Shown: positions 32,452-41,107, counted from the stretch's first letter. The stretch is DNA of 64,000 bases from Marinobacter alexandrii (GCA_039984955.1 JBDWTN010000006.1:273876-337875); one strand, 5' to 3'. Numbers and translations are program-made. The notes: generated by a model from the sequence alone, not told the origin.

Positions 32452-33198
32452 CTACCCAGTGCTGTTATCCAGTATTTTCTTTGCCCTCAAAATTTTCACA
32501 GGGTCTGAAACATAAATCTCACCTTCTGGGATGTCTTTTGATCCATTCATAGGAATTGTTGAATCAACTTTAGTCTGCCCTTTTGTTAAAGATTTTGCTG
32601 AAAAGTGAAATTCCCGACATCCTATCTCATACAACCTTGAGATATTCTTTTCATCCACACCTCCTCCGGGTAAGATTTGAATTCTTTCTTGCGCCAAGTC
32701 AATTAAACTTTTGATCGTCTCCAATCCCGCATTTACATTCATCTGCTGTCCAGAAGTGAGTATTCTCTTAACTCCACAATCAATAATTTCCTCTAAGGCT
32801 CTTCCGTAATCAGGAGTGAGATCAAAGGCTCTATGGAAGGTGAATGGTAATGGATCCGTAAGGTGGATCAATTCCTTCGTTCTATTAATATCGACATTTC
32901 CATCAGGTGTTAATACCCCTGAGACAATTCCTTTTGCACCTGCAATTTTAGCATGTTCAATGTCTCTTTTCATTACTTCGAACTCGTTCTCAGCGTATAC
33001 AAAATCTCCTCCTCTTGGCCGGATCAATACAAAAACTGGGATACTAAGTTTATCACAAGCTAATTCGATAGCTCCCAAACTTGGTGTCGTGCCTCCCTCC
33101 CAGAGGTTATCGCATAGTTCAATTCTATCAGCTTCTCCTTTTTCCGCGTTCAAAGCCGACTGAATGTTACCTGCACAAATTTCTATCTGATAATCCAT
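32452..33198 (-). CDS. cutC: CutC family protein (TIM barrel)
   Basis: 248 residues with the CutC features EICAGNIQSALNAEKGEADRIELCDNLWEGGTTPS (seen in pieces near the N-terminus), VLIRPRGGDF, FHRAFDL and ILPGGGVDEKNI. CutC was named for copper homeostasis, but the biochemical role is unsettled. Its ATG follows the GH20 stop by 2 bp, so the two are co-transcribed. The GH20-cutC pairing suggests a connection to glycan catabolism rather than to the copper genes at 5-26 kb. Confidence 0.9.
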   Translation of the reverse strand: MDYQIEICAGNIQSALNAEKGEADRIELCDNLWEGGTTPSLGAIELACDKLSIPVFVLIRPRGGDFVYAENEFEVMKRDIEHAKIAGAKGIVSGVLTPDGNVDINRTKELIHLTDPLPFTFHRAFDLTPDYGRALEEIIDCGVKRILTSGQQMNVNAGLETIKSLIDLAQERIQILPGGGVDEKNISRLYEIGCREFHFSAKSLTKGQTKVDSTIPMNGSKDIPEGEIYVSDPVKILRAKKILDNSTG

Positions 33199-33200
33199 GG

Positions 33201-35399
33201 CTACTTCACACTAAATTCATCAATAAAGAGCCATGCCTTACTTCCAGCCGCATCATGCCAAGCTGGACATATACCAATGTTTTGGGCTTTGAGTTTAATA
33301 TATCTAGTATTCAAAGGTTCTTCTAGCTTAAGGACAAACTCTTGTGTTTGTTGTTCTTTCTCCTTGATAGAATGTTGATTTAGGACTGTTCCAAGCTTCT
33401 CAAAAGTGACTCCATCATCGGACTTCAAGTATGACACTTCAGTCGGAAAGAAAATCCAGGCATTATTGTATTGTAAAAATCCTGAAGATAGCTCTGAAAC
33501 TAATCGATCCTCTCCGAGATCAATCATTACCTCTACATCATCTCCCCAGTATCCTTGCCAGTTTCCGTCTCTAAATTGATTACTTCCTTTAAGTCCATTG
33601 GTAAGTCCAGTGTCACCTCCCGCAGCATAGTTCTCATTGTAATCAGAAGCAATCGTAGGTTCTATTCCATTTGCAAAATGAGGTTTAAACCGCTGAAAAA
33701 TAGTATCGCTAAAGGTGGATTTACCGCTTTTAAAAGTGATTTTCCATACTGATTCCATACTTTGATGAACAGGTCTTTCGTATAATGCCCTTTCGCCTTT
33801 TGACGTGTAAAATACTTGAATGGATGAATCATAAGCCTCTAGATTCACCATCAATCGACCATCTTCATTTTTTGTAAAAACCTTTACTGGAACAGTTTCA
33901 AATCCATAATTAACACCCAACTCATCCAACACTTTATAATTCCCCCTCACTCTACCTTTAAACATTTCAAAATCTCGATCAGCCGGGTTATTCCATAAAA
34001 CTTCCGCCATAGCAAGTAATCGAGGAAATACTTTGGAATCTATTTTTGACTGTGGCGCTTGCTCACTCCACATATTACACTCTCCACCAAGAATTAATTG
34101 TTCGGCTTCTTGTGATATACTCTCGGGAATGGGATTGAATGAATATACTTTTTCTAAATCAATGTCATTCAGACCATAATCAAAATAGGCGTGAGAGGTT
34201 GGTGATAAAATAGCTTCATTGCCTGATTTTACAGCCTCAATAGCTCCATCAAATCCTCTCCAACTTTGAACAATCGCTCCTTGTGGCAAGCCCCCTTCAA
34301 GAATCTCATCCCAGCCAATCATCCTCCTGTTTTTAGATTCCAGAAAATTTCCGATTCTAGTTATAAAATAACTTTGTAGCTCATGCTCATCAGTAAGTCC
34401 TTCTATTTCCATTCTTCTCTGACATTTATGACAGTGCTCCCAACGAAATTTAGGCACTTCGTCACCACCTATATGGATGTATTCCGAAGGGAATAATTCA
34501 ATTACTTCGGATAAAACATCCTCTAAAAAAATGAAGGTTGAATCATTACCTGCACAATAGATTTCCTTAAAAACTCCCCATTCAGTCTCTACCTCAAATG
34601 GACCTCCCGTACAAGAGAGTTGAGGGTATGCGGCAAGTGCTGCTTGTGAATGTCCGGGAAGTTCAATTTCCGGCACTACAGTAACTCCTCTTTCAGTGGC
34701 ATAGGCCACTATTTCACGAATATCTTCTTTCGAATAAAATCCTCCGTATCTCCCTCCCTCTCCATCATCACGCCAGGCCCCAATTTCAGTGAGCTTAGGA
34801 TATTTATCTATTTCTATTCTCCACCCTTGGTCTTCAGTCAAATGCCAATGCAAAACATTCATTTTGTATAAAGCTAGAAGGTCAATGTAGCGTTTGACAA
34901 AATCTCTCTCCATGAAATGGCGGGAGCAATCCAGAAGTAATCCTCTCCATTCAAATTTTGACTGATCAATAATATGGACAGAAGGAATAGTCTTTCCATC
35001 TCCTAGTAATAGTACTTGTCTCAAAGATTGAAAAGCATAAAGAATGGCCTGATTGCTACCCCCCTTGACTTCTACTCGATCAGGGGAACTTCTGATTTCA
35101 TATTCCTCCCCGGGTCTATCATCTAACATAAAAACGATCGTATTTCGATCACTTTCGTCACTTAAACCTAAGTTGAAACCCGTAATAGAATTCAGATAAT
35201 CCTTGAAAAGGTCCGAGTTTAATTTAGTTTCAGAACCAAATGATAATTGAGTTCTTTCATTGATCAGAAACTTTCCCGATCCCTGTTTTAAAAATTTAGG
35301 TTTGGGAATAATAGAAATAGAAACTTTTTCAATATTGCTATCACAAGAAATCAAGCTGAATAATAACAGAATTGATACAACAAATATTTTTATTCTCAC
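33201..35399 (-). CDS. Beta-N-acetylhexosaminidase, GH20, lipoprotein
   Basis: 732 residues: lipoprotein signal with C19 (FSLISC), GH20 N-terminal domain, then a TIM barrel with FEWRGLLLDCSRHFM, NVLHWHLTEDQGWRIE (in part) and the catalytic pair in HIGGDEVPKF (D313, E314). The C-terminal 150 residues look like an F5/8-type or discoidin carbohydrate-binding domain. It releases terminal GlcNAc or GalNAc from glycans or chitooligosaccharides on the outside of the inner membrane. It leads the GH20-cutC unit. Confidence 0.93.
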   Translation of the reverse strand: MRIKIFVVSILLLFSLISCDSNIEKVSISIIPKPKFLKQGSGKFLINERTQLSFGSETKLNSDLFKDYLNSITGFNLGLSDESDRNTIVFMLDDRPGEEYEIRSSPDRVEVKGGSNQAILYAFQSLRQVLLLGDGKTIPSVHIIDQSKFEWRGLLLDCSRHFMERDFVKRYIDLLALYKMNVLHWHLTEDQGWRIEIDKYPKLTEIGAWRDDGEGGRYGGFYSKEDIREIVAYATERGVTVVPEIELPGHSQAALAAYPQLSCTGGPFEVETEWGVFKEIYCAGNDSTFIFLEDVLSEVIELFPSEYIHIGGDEVPKFRWEHCHKCQRRMEIEGLTDEHELQSYFITRIGNFLESKNRRMIGWDEILEGGLPQGAIVQSWRGFDGAIEAVKSGNEAILSPTSHAYFDYGLNDIDLEKVYSFNPIPESISQEAEQLILGGECNMWSEQAPQSKIDSKVFPRLLAMAEVLWNNPADRDFEMFKGRVRGNYKVLDELGVNYGFETVPVKVFTKNEDGRLMVNLEAYDSSIQVFYTSKGERALYERPVHQSMESVWKITFKSGKSTFSDTIFQRFKPHFANGIEPTIASDYNENYAAGGDTGLTNGLKGSNQFRDGNWQGYWGDDVEVMIDLGEDRLVSELSSGFLQYNNAWIFFPTEVSYLKSDDGVTFEKLGTVLNQHSIKEKEQQTQEFVLKLEEPLNTRYIKLKAQNIGICPAWHDAAGSKAWLFIDEFSVK

Positions 35400-35467
35400 A
35401 ACGCTAATTTAATCTGTCATTGAGATTTAGTAATGAATATCTCGATGATAGGCTCCACATGTTATCC

Positions 35468-35475
35468 TACCTTTG
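35468..35475 (+). promoter_or_regulatory. -7 element of a probable leaderless promoter for AMP nucleosidase
   Basis: TACCTTTG is an exact match to the Bacteroidota -7 consensus TAnnTTTG. Only 6 nt separate it from the ATG at 35482, so transcription would begin at or next to the start codon. No TTTG-type -33 element was found at the usual distance. Confidence 0.45.
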
Positions 35476-35481
35476 CATTCT

Positions 35482-36255
35482 ATGAATACAAAAAACGAAA
35501 TTGTAGAAAACTGGCTTCCACGATACACAGGAACTGAGCTTAACGAATTTGGTCAATATATACTCCTCACTAATTTCAAGAACTATGTAGAACTCTTTGC
35601 AAAGCGTTTTGGCGTAGAGACTAAAGGCAAGGCTGGCGCGATGCAAACCGCTACCCACAAAGATATTACGATTATCAATTTCGGTATGGGAAGTGCTATG
35701 GCAGCCACTATCATGGATTTACTTTCTGCAATCACTCCCAAAGCAGTGCTCTTCCTTGGAAAATGTGGCGGACTAAAATCTCAAAACAAGCTTGGTGATC
35801 TGATTCTTCCAATAGCTGCGATTCGTGGAGAAGGTGCTTCAGATGATTACATGCCCGCCGAGGTTCCTGCCTTACCTTCTTTCCGACTTCAAAGAGCAAT
35901 CTCGCACGTTATCAAAGCAAAAGGATTCGATTATTGGACTGGCTCTGTATTCACCACCAATAGAAGAGTATGGGAACATGACGAAGATTTCAAAGAATAC
36001 CTTCGATCCATTAGAGCTTCTGCCATAGATATGGAAACTGCCACTCTTTTCACTGTAGGTTTTGCTAATAAGATTCCAAGAGGAGCACTACTACTTGTAT
36101 CAGATAATCCTATGGAGCCAGATGGAGTAAAAACCTCTAAGAGTGACAAAAAGGTAACTGCTCAATTTGTAGACAATCATTTAGATATAGGAATTGATGC
36201 ACTATCCGAACTCATCAACTCAGGTGAATCTGTAAAGCACATGCGCTTCGAATAA
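35482..36255 (+). CDS. amn: AMP nucleosidase
   Basis: 257 residues from the ATG at 35482. The fold is that of nucleoside phosphorylases: TIINFGMGSAMAATIMDL and FLGKCGGL near residues 65-100, then AIDMETATLFTVGF and LLVSDNPMEPDG near the C-terminus. The family hydrolyses AMP to adenine and ribose 5-phosphate. The length is that of the short Bacteroidota form, without the N-terminal domain of enterobacterial Amn. The gene is monocistronic with a likely leaderless promoter. Confidence 0.88.
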   Translation: MNTKNEIVENWLPRYTGTELNEFGQYILLTNFKNYVELFAKRFGVETKGKAGAMQTATHKDITIINFGMGSAMAATIMDLLSAITPKAVLFLGKCGGLKSQNKLGDLILPIAAIRGEGASDDYMPAEVPALPSFRLQRAISHVIKAKGFDYWTGSVFTTNRRVWEHDEDFKEYLRSIRASAIDMETATLFTVGFANKIPRGALLLVSDNPMEPDGVKTSKSDKKVTAQFVDNHLDIGIDALSELINSGESVKHMRFE

Positions 36256-36320
36256 TTTTTTTTAACTACGATTAAACCTTTTGCAATCTGCATGATCTAA
36301 GAATAAACTAAATTTTTTAG

Positions 36321-36713
36321 ATGATGAGAAAAACTGCATTAATAATCGGACTAATGGTAGCGGCTAATATTCTCTTTGCTCAAGGCAAAAGAGATGCTAT
36401 GAAGGAAAAGGCGCAAGTGAAAATTGAGGAATATAAGGATCGTTTGAACCTCACACCTGATCAAGTAGCTGAGCTTAAAAAGATGAGAGAATCTACGAAA
36501 CCAGAAATTGAAGCGATTCGCAATGATGAATCTAAATCAAGAAGTGAGAAAATGAGAGCTCATGCTGATGTCGTGGAGAAAAGAGAAATGGAAGTAGCCA
36601 AAATCCTCAATGAGGATCAAATGGCTGAATTGAAAGTGATAAAAAAAGAAGTAAAGGCAAAAAGAGGAGAGCGGAGAGATAAAAGAAAAGAACGCCGTGA
36701 TGGTGGCCGATAG
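36321..36713 (+). CDS. Spy/CpxP-like (LTXXQ) periplasmic helical protein
   Basis: 130 residues: signal peptide MRKTALIIGLMVAANILFAQ after a double ATG start, then an all-helical, highly charged chain. DRLNLTPDQVAELKKM is the LTxxQ-type motif of the Spy/CpxP fold, and KILNEDQMAELKVIK is a second half-copy. The C-terminus is a very basic run (KAKRGERRDKRKERRDG). Relatives are periplasmic chaperones or sensors of envelope and metal stress. No regulator gene is adjacent; the function is inferred from fold only. Confidence 0.78.
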   Translation: MMRKTALIIGLMVAANILFAQGKRDAMKEKAQVKIEEYKDRLNLTPDQVAELKKMRESTKPEIEAIRNDESKSRSEKMRAHADVVEKREMEVAKILNEDQMAELKVIKKEVKAKRGERRDKRKERRDGGR

Positions 36714-36741
36714 GCTTTCGGTAAAAACTTTACGCTAAAGA

Positions 36742-36880
36742 GAGTGTCTCAAAAGATCTTTCTGTTGCTAGAATGTCATTCGGACGAAGGGAGAATCCTT
36801 ATTATATATTTAGTTAAACTCAAATTATTAGTATGAAATCCTTCATGAATTCAGGATGACAGGCCTTTTGAGACACCCTC
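36742..36880. repeat. 139-bp inverted-repeat element (MITE-like)
   Basis: The left end GAGTGTCTCAAAAG (36742-36755) matches the inverse of the right end CTTTTGAGACACCCTC (36865-36880). Inside each end is an inner pair, TGTCATTCGGACGAAGG on the left and, inverted, TGTCATCCTGAATTCATGAA on the right. There is no open frame. The internal words are related to those of the element at 15461-15527. It occupies part of the gene-free stretch 36714-37339, the only one above 300 bp in the window. Confidence 0.6.
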
Positions 36881-36899
36881 TTTTGCTTTCTACGTGAAA

Positions 36900-37064
36900 A
36901 ACGTATTCTTTCAAAATAGGCATCTCACTCATGCATGGCTACACCAAGCCCCCTAGCTTAGCATCATAATAAAACAAAAACATATAAAGTAAAATCCTCA
37001 TAGTGTAAAATAAGTTAGGTTAATTAGGTTATCGAAAACTCCAGCTCATCCTGGAGTTTTTTTT
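36900..37064 (+). ncRNA. Candidate small RNA, copy A of a tandem pair
   Basis: A unit of about 165 bp that is repeated 275 bp further on. It begins with AACGTATTCTTT, which may hold a -7-like element, and ends in an intrinsic terminator at 37038-37064. Strongly conserved blocks are TAGCTTAGCATYATAATAAA, ACAAAAACATATRAAGTAAA and GTTAGGTTAATTAGGTTATC. A 12-codon frame (36931-36969) is present in both copies but its codons 3-7 diverge freely, so RNA-level function is more likely. It could also be the leader of a lost gene. Confidence 0.5.
37038..37064 (+). terminator. Intrinsic terminator of small RNA copy A
   Basis: Stem ACTCCAG (37038-37044) / CTGGAGT (37051-37057), loop CTCATC, followed by seven T. 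The stem is preceded by an A run, so it could also act on the minus strand. Confidence 0.75.
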
Positions 37065-37174
37065 GTTTAAAAAAGAGAAATGATTGTAAAGAATCTTATG
37101 CCGATGAACTTGATATGACTATTTTTTTTAAGAATAATAAACCATTCGTATCAAACTCAAACAACTATGTAAAT

Positions 37175-37336
37175 AACGTAATCTTTTAAATACGTATCTC
37201 GCTCATGCATGAGTCTATCCATACCCCTAGCTTAGCATTATAATAAAACAAAAACATATGAAGTAAAATCCTCAAGTGTTAATAAAGTTAGGTTAATTAG
37301 GTTATCAAAAACTCCGACTCATCCCGGAGTTTTTTG
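37175..37336 (+). ncRNA. Candidate small RNA, copy B of a tandem pair
   Basis: The second copy, about 162 bp, begins with AACGTAATCTTT and ends at a terminator at 37311-37335. It aligns with copy A almost without gaps. One stem pair of the terminator changes from A-T in copy A to G-C in copy B, which keeps pairing and supports an RNA product. A 12-codon frame is at 37205-37243. It ends 3 bp before the stop of the convergent DUF72 gene. Confidence 0.5.
37311..37335. terminator. Intrinsic terminator of small RNA copy B, shared with the DUF72 gene
   Basis: Stem ACTCCG (37311-37316) / CGGAGT (37325-37330), followed by five T on the plus strand and preceded by a run of A. On the minus strand it lies directly after the stop of the gene at 37340-38221 and probably ends that transcript too. 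Confidence 0.72.
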
Positions 37337-37339
37337 TTT

Positions 37340-38221
37340 TTAGAACAGGCTAGCCTGATCCTGACCTACAGGAATGGTCAAGTTTAATCCTAATTCCTTA
37401 TTTAGTTTTTGTGTGAAGTAAGCTGACAAGACTGGTGATTCCTTCTCCAGATTCTGATGAACGAAAAAATACAAGTTTTCCATTCCTCCATCAGTCCAAT
37501 TTTTCACTCGTTTCATCCAGGTATCCAATCTTGAATAATCGCTTTCGTGATTTGCTCCCACATATCTTACAAATACATTGGGAGAAGTTAGTCTCATATG
37601 TAATAGATCCCTTCGTCCTGCTGTATCCGTCACAATGTTAGAGATCCCATTTTCTTCAAAAAGAGCATAGACTTCATTCGCAACTTCAGCATCATTAAAC
37701 CACTCCGTATTTCTGAGTTCGATTCCCAAAGGAACGTCTTTTGGCCAATACTCAACTGCTGTTACCAGACGTTCCATATTTTGAGGTTTGAAGTTATCAT
37801 GCAGCTGTAAAAAACACATACCTAGTTTATCTCCAAATGCCCGGATATTAGTTACATAGCGCTCGATTGGCTCTTCTACATTATTTAGGCGCTTTATGTG
37901 ACTCACCATCTGATGAACTTTAGGAAAGAACTTGAAGTTGTCCGGCGTTTTTTCAACCCATTTTTCAATTTGTTCAATCTTGAAGTGGTTATAAAAAGTG
38001 GCATTGAGTTCAATAGAGTTGAACTGAGTTGAATAATACGCTAGTTCATCCTTTGTACCTCTAGGATAAAATTTCTTTAAATCCTGCTTGTTCCATTTCG
38101 CACATCCAACAAAAACATCCTTTAGACCACCTCCCTTCTTCAATACTCTTTCTGTATCATGGTGGTCATCTGGGAGACTAAAATCAATGGCCTCAGGGTT
38201 ATCTACACTTCCAAATTTCAT
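37340..38221 (-). CDS. DUF72 family protein
   Basis: 293 residues of a TIM-barrel-like DUF72 protein: VGCAKWNKQDLKKFYPRG near the start, YYSTQFNSIELNATFYN, FKFFPKVHQMVSH, LRNTEWFN and FFVHQNLEKESP. These match the DUF72 pattern (G-x-x-x-W-x-x-x-x-FYP; F-x-x-VE-N-x-x-FY). No activity has been firmly established for the family. The start overlaps the end of the SDR gene upstream by 4 bp, so the two form an operon. Confidence 0.88.
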   Translation of the reverse strand: MKFGSVDNPEAIDFSLPDDHHDTERVLKKGGGLKDVFVGCAKWNKQDLKKFYPRGTKDELAYYSTQFNSIELNATFYNHFKIEQIEKWVEKTPDNFKFFPKVHQMVSHIKRLNNVEEPIERYVTNIRAFGDKLGMCFLQLHDNFKPQNMERLVTAVEYWPKDVPLGIELRNTEWFNDAEVANEVYALFEENGISNIVTDTAGRRDLLHMRLTSPNVFVRYVGANHESDYSRLDTWMKRVKNWTDGGMENLYFFVHQNLEKESPVLSAYFTQKLNKELGLNLTIPVGQDQASLF

Positions 38222-39081
38222 TTGATCAATTTTAATTTCTTGCCTATTGCTTTGTCAACTATGCGTGTAGAAAGAATTTTTGGTAAAGTCCAATTCTTAA
38301 AACGCTGTGGAACAAGAGCATATCGCGGTTTTGATTTCTTTGCTTCAAACGCTCCAAATATAATCTTTGCAGCTTTTTCTGAAGTCCAAGCATTCTTCAC
38401 AGCATCTCGAATAATCGAATTCTGAAAAATATCCAGTGAATTTAAGTAGGCGGAATTTTTAAATTTTTCCTGATCACTCTCAGATACTCCCTTATTCCAG
38501 ATAGGTGTCTTTATTGGTCCCGGCTCAATCAATACTACATCTACACCGTATTTAAGCAACTCTCTTCTCAAGCTGTCCGAAATTCCTTCTAGTGCATGCT
38601 TTGATCCTGCGTACGCAGACATAAAAGGCATTCCAAACTTACCTGCTACTGAAGAAATTTGAATAATTTTTCCAGGTTTCACGGGATGATTATGTTTCGC
38701 ACCAAGTAAAGGAAGAAACGCTTGCGTTACCTTAATTAGTCCAAAAACATTTACTTCAAACTGATGACGGTAGTCATCTATAGACAAATCCATTAAAGGT
38801 CCTCCTATGGCTATTCCAGCGTTATTAACTAAACCACCAAGTCCCTCACTTCCAATTTTCTGACTCAATAATTCAGCAGCTGTATCTACAGATTTGTGGT
38901 CCGTCACATCAAATAGCAATGGCTCAAACTCCTCTCCTAAATCTTCTGAGAGCCTGTCTCCATCCTCTTTCTTCCTCACGCTCCCGTAAACCTTGTATCC
39001 ATTTGTCACAAAGACTTTTGCCAGATCGTAACCTATACCGGTAGAGGCTCCAGTGATTAAAATATTCTTAGATTTAGTCAT
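38218..39081 (-). CDS. Short-chain dehydrogenase/reductase
   Basis: 287 residues, classical SDR: NAD(P)-binding ITGASTGIGYDLAK near residue 9, LVNNAGIAIGG, catalytic Ser in IIQISSVAGKFG, and Y-x-x-x-K in YAGSKHALEG. After the catalytic core comes the VLIEPGPIKTPIW segment. The C-terminal 60 residues are basic and hydrophobic, with a possible membrane-contact helix. The substrate is unknown. It starts 19 bp from the divergent nitroreductase gene. Confidence 0.9.
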   Translation of the reverse strand: MTKSKNILITGASTGIGYDLAKVFVTNGYKVYGSVRKKEDGDRLSEDLGEEFEPLLFDVTDHKSVDTAAELLSQKIGSEGLGGLVNNAGIAIGGPLMDLSIDDYRHQFEVNVFGLIKVTQAFLPLLGAKHNHPVKPGKIIQISSVAGKFGMPFMSAYAGSKHALEGISDSLRRELLKYGVDVVLIEPGPIKTPIWNKGVSESDQEKFKNSAYLNSLDIFQNSIIRDAVKNAWTSEKAAKIIFGAFEAKKSKPRYALVPQRFKNWTLPKILSTRIVDKAIGKKLKLIK

Positions 39082-39100
39082 TAATTAAAATTATTGAAGT

Positions 39101-39661
39101 GTGAGTAAAATCAATGAAACAATACGAGCCCGAAGGTCGGTGTATCCATTGCAATTTATAGATAAGGACATACCAAATGAAATCATTCATGAGTTGCTTG
39201 TCAATGCAAACCATGCACCGACTCATAGACTTACGGAACCATGGCGTTTTAAAGTTTTCAAAGGAGCAGGAAAAACCAAGCTTGGTTCTTTTCTTGCTGA
39301 CAAATACAAAGAGATCACTCCTGAATATTCTCCTGCTAAATATGAAAAGATCATAGGAAACTGCGAAAAAGCAGGTGCTGTCATTGCCATCATCTTGCAT
39401 CGTGATCCAAAAGAGCGAGTACCTGAATGGGAGGAAGTTGCAGCCGTGGCATGTTCGGTTGAAAACATCTGGATTGCACTTCAACAGTACCAAATTGGAG
39501 GATATTGGAGTTCTCCCGCATTAACTAAATATCTAGGAGAAATGGCCTCTATGGAAGAGAATGAATCGTGTATTGGTTTTTTCTATCTGGGGTACTGTGA
39601 ACCATCAGATCGCATCATTCAAAAAAAACCTATTGAAGATAAGGTTGAGTGGATTGAATAA
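39101..39661 (+). CDS. Nitroreductase family flavoprotein
   Basis: 186 residues, starting at GTG because no in-frame ATG precedes the motif TIRARRSVYPLQFIDKDIP. The FMN-binding Arg pair (RARRS), NANHAPTHRLTEPWRF and GYWSSPALTKYLGEM fit the NAD(P)H-dependent nitroreductase family. Such proteins are FMN-dependent dimers reducing nitroaromatics or quinones, or acting in unrelated redox steps. It shares a very short (19-bp) divergent region with the SDR gene. Confidence 0.88.
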   Translation: MSKINETIRARRSVYPLQFIDKDIPNEIIHELLVNANHAPTHRLTEPWRFKVFKGAGKTKLGSFLADKYKEITPEYSPAKYEKIIGNCEKAGAVIAIILHRDPKERVPEWEEVAAVACSVENIWIALQQYQIGGYWSSPALTKYLGEMASMEENESCIGFFYLGYCEPSDRIIQKKPIEDKVEWIE

Positions 39662-39710
39662 TAAGGTGAAATTTTATTACATCTTATAAATTCAAGACCT
39701 TTCTGTAAGA

Positions 39711-39729
39711 TCCCGCAACAAGTGCGGGA
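39711..39729. repeat. Small GC-rich hairpin (TCCCGCA/TGCGGGA)
   Basis: A perfect 7-bp stem, TCCCGCA-ACAAG-TGCGGGA, in the 117-bp gap after the nitroreductase gene. No T-tract follows. The word GATCCCGCAACnAGTGCGGG is a frequent dispersed palindrome in Bacteroidota, so this is more likely a REP-like unit than a terminator. Confidence 0.5.
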
Positions 39730-39778
39730 ATACTTGGATCATCCTAAGATTAAAGAAGCAACCATTTAATTGCATAAT

Positions 39779-41107
39779 ATGAAATTAGAAAAGGAATCAA
39801 TACGGTTATTATCAAAAGCTATTGAAAAGTTGGAGTCTGGGTTCAATCTTCCCGATTTTAATCAACACCTGGATAGCTCAAGAATGGAAGAAGTAATGAT
39901 GAAAGTTGCTGAAAAGATGCAAGACAACTACCCCTACTTTCATCCATTGTTTGCAGGGCAGATGCTCAAACCCCCGCACCCTATTGCCAAAGCAGCCTAT
40001 ATGATGGCTATGTGGATTAATCCAAACAATCATGCCATGGATGGCAGCAAGGCTAGCTCTCCCATGGAAAAAGAAGTGGTTGCTGACTTGGCAAAAATGT
40101 TTGGTTATAAACAACATTTGGGTCATTTGACAGGTGGTGGTACCATGGCTAATCTTGAGGCACTATGGGTGGCTGGTAAGAGTCATCCAGAAAAATGCAT
40201 TGTTGCATCGGACCAATCGCACTATACACATGAGCGGATTTCTGATGTATTGAAACTGAAATTCCAAAAAATCAAAACTGATAAAGAAGGTAAAATGGAT
40301 TTATCAGATCTGGAAGAGAAGTTAAAAGCCGGAGACGTGGGAACAGTTGTTTGCACCATGGCCACTACTGGACTCGGAGCTGTTGATCCTCTTGAAGGGC
40401 TATTGAAACTCCAAAAAACGTATGATTTCAGAATCCATGCAGACGCAGCTTATGGGGGCTACTTCAAGCTCATTGATAACCTTGAAGAAAACACAAGAAG
40501 AAAGTACCAACTTCTCCATGAAGTTGACAGCATTGTAATAGATCCGCACAAACAAGGATTACAGCCTTATGGTTGTGGATGCATTCTATTTAAAAATCCA
40601 GAAGTAGCAAAATTCTATATCCATGATTCTCCGTACACGTATTTCACTTCTGATGAATTGCATCTAGGAGAAATTAGCCTTGAGTGCTCACGTGCTGGTG
40701 CCTCTGCTGTTGGACTTTGGGCTACACATCAGCTATTGCCTCCTGTAAGAGATGGAGAGTTTGCAAAAGATCTTTCAAAATCGCGAAACGCTGCGATCCA
40801 GTTGTTTGAGAAACTGGATGCAAGCGACCAATTCTTAACACCCATGAAACCTGAAACTGATATTGTGGTGTGGGCCGTTAAAGGAGGCAGTGTAAGTGAA
40901 ATGAATGAGAAGGCTAACCTCCTTTTCAAAAATGCGGAGAAAAATCAGCTCTACCTTTCCCTTTACAAATACCCAACATCAAAACTTATGGATCCTGATT
41001 TCGAAATTGATTCTGAATATCTTATTTGCTTAAGATCATCTTTGATGAAACCAGAACATGAGGAGTGGTTGGAAGAGATTTGGAAAAGACTGGAAATGAG
41101 TATCTAA
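39779..41107 (+). CDS. PLP-dependent group II amino-acid decarboxylase
   Basis: 442 residues from the ATG at 39779 (a TTG nine bases earlier is less likely). Pyridoxal-phosphate enzyme of the aromatic/glutamate decarboxylase family: GHLTGGGTMANLEAL, HADAAYGGYFKL and the lysine site VIDPHKQGLQPYGCG, where Lys in DPHKQ forms the Schiff base. The family decarboxylates Glu, Asp or aromatic amino acids; the substrate cannot be read here. The length is near the usual 450. It is monocistronic. Confidence 0.88.
   Translation: MKLEKESIRLLSKAIEKLESGFNLPDFNQHLDSSRMEEVMMKVAEKMQDNYPYFHPLFAGQMLKPPHPIAKAAYMMAMWINPNNHAMDGSKASSPMEKEVVADLAKMFGYKQHLGHLTGGGTMANLEALWVAGKSHPEKCIVASDQSHYTHERISDVLKLKFQKIKTDKEGKMDLSDLEEKLKAGDVGTVVCTMATTGLGAVDPLEGLLKLQKTYDFRIHADAAYGGYFKLIDNLEENTRRKYQLLHEVDSIVIDPHKQGLQPYGCGCILFKNPEVAKFYIHDSPYTYFTSDELHLGEISLECSRAGASAVGLWATHQLLPPVRDGEFAKDLSKSRNAAIQLFEKLDASDQFLTPMKPETDIVVWAVKGGSVSEMNEKANLLFKNAEKNQLYLSLYKYPTSKLMDPDFEIDSEYLICLRSSLMKPEHEEWLEEIWKRLEMSI

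Noticed and set aside
39074..39493. A 139-codon frame antisense to the nitroreductase gene
   Set aside because: It lies wholly against a clear gene, is rich in Phe/Ser/Cys as shadow frames are, and has no family resemblance.
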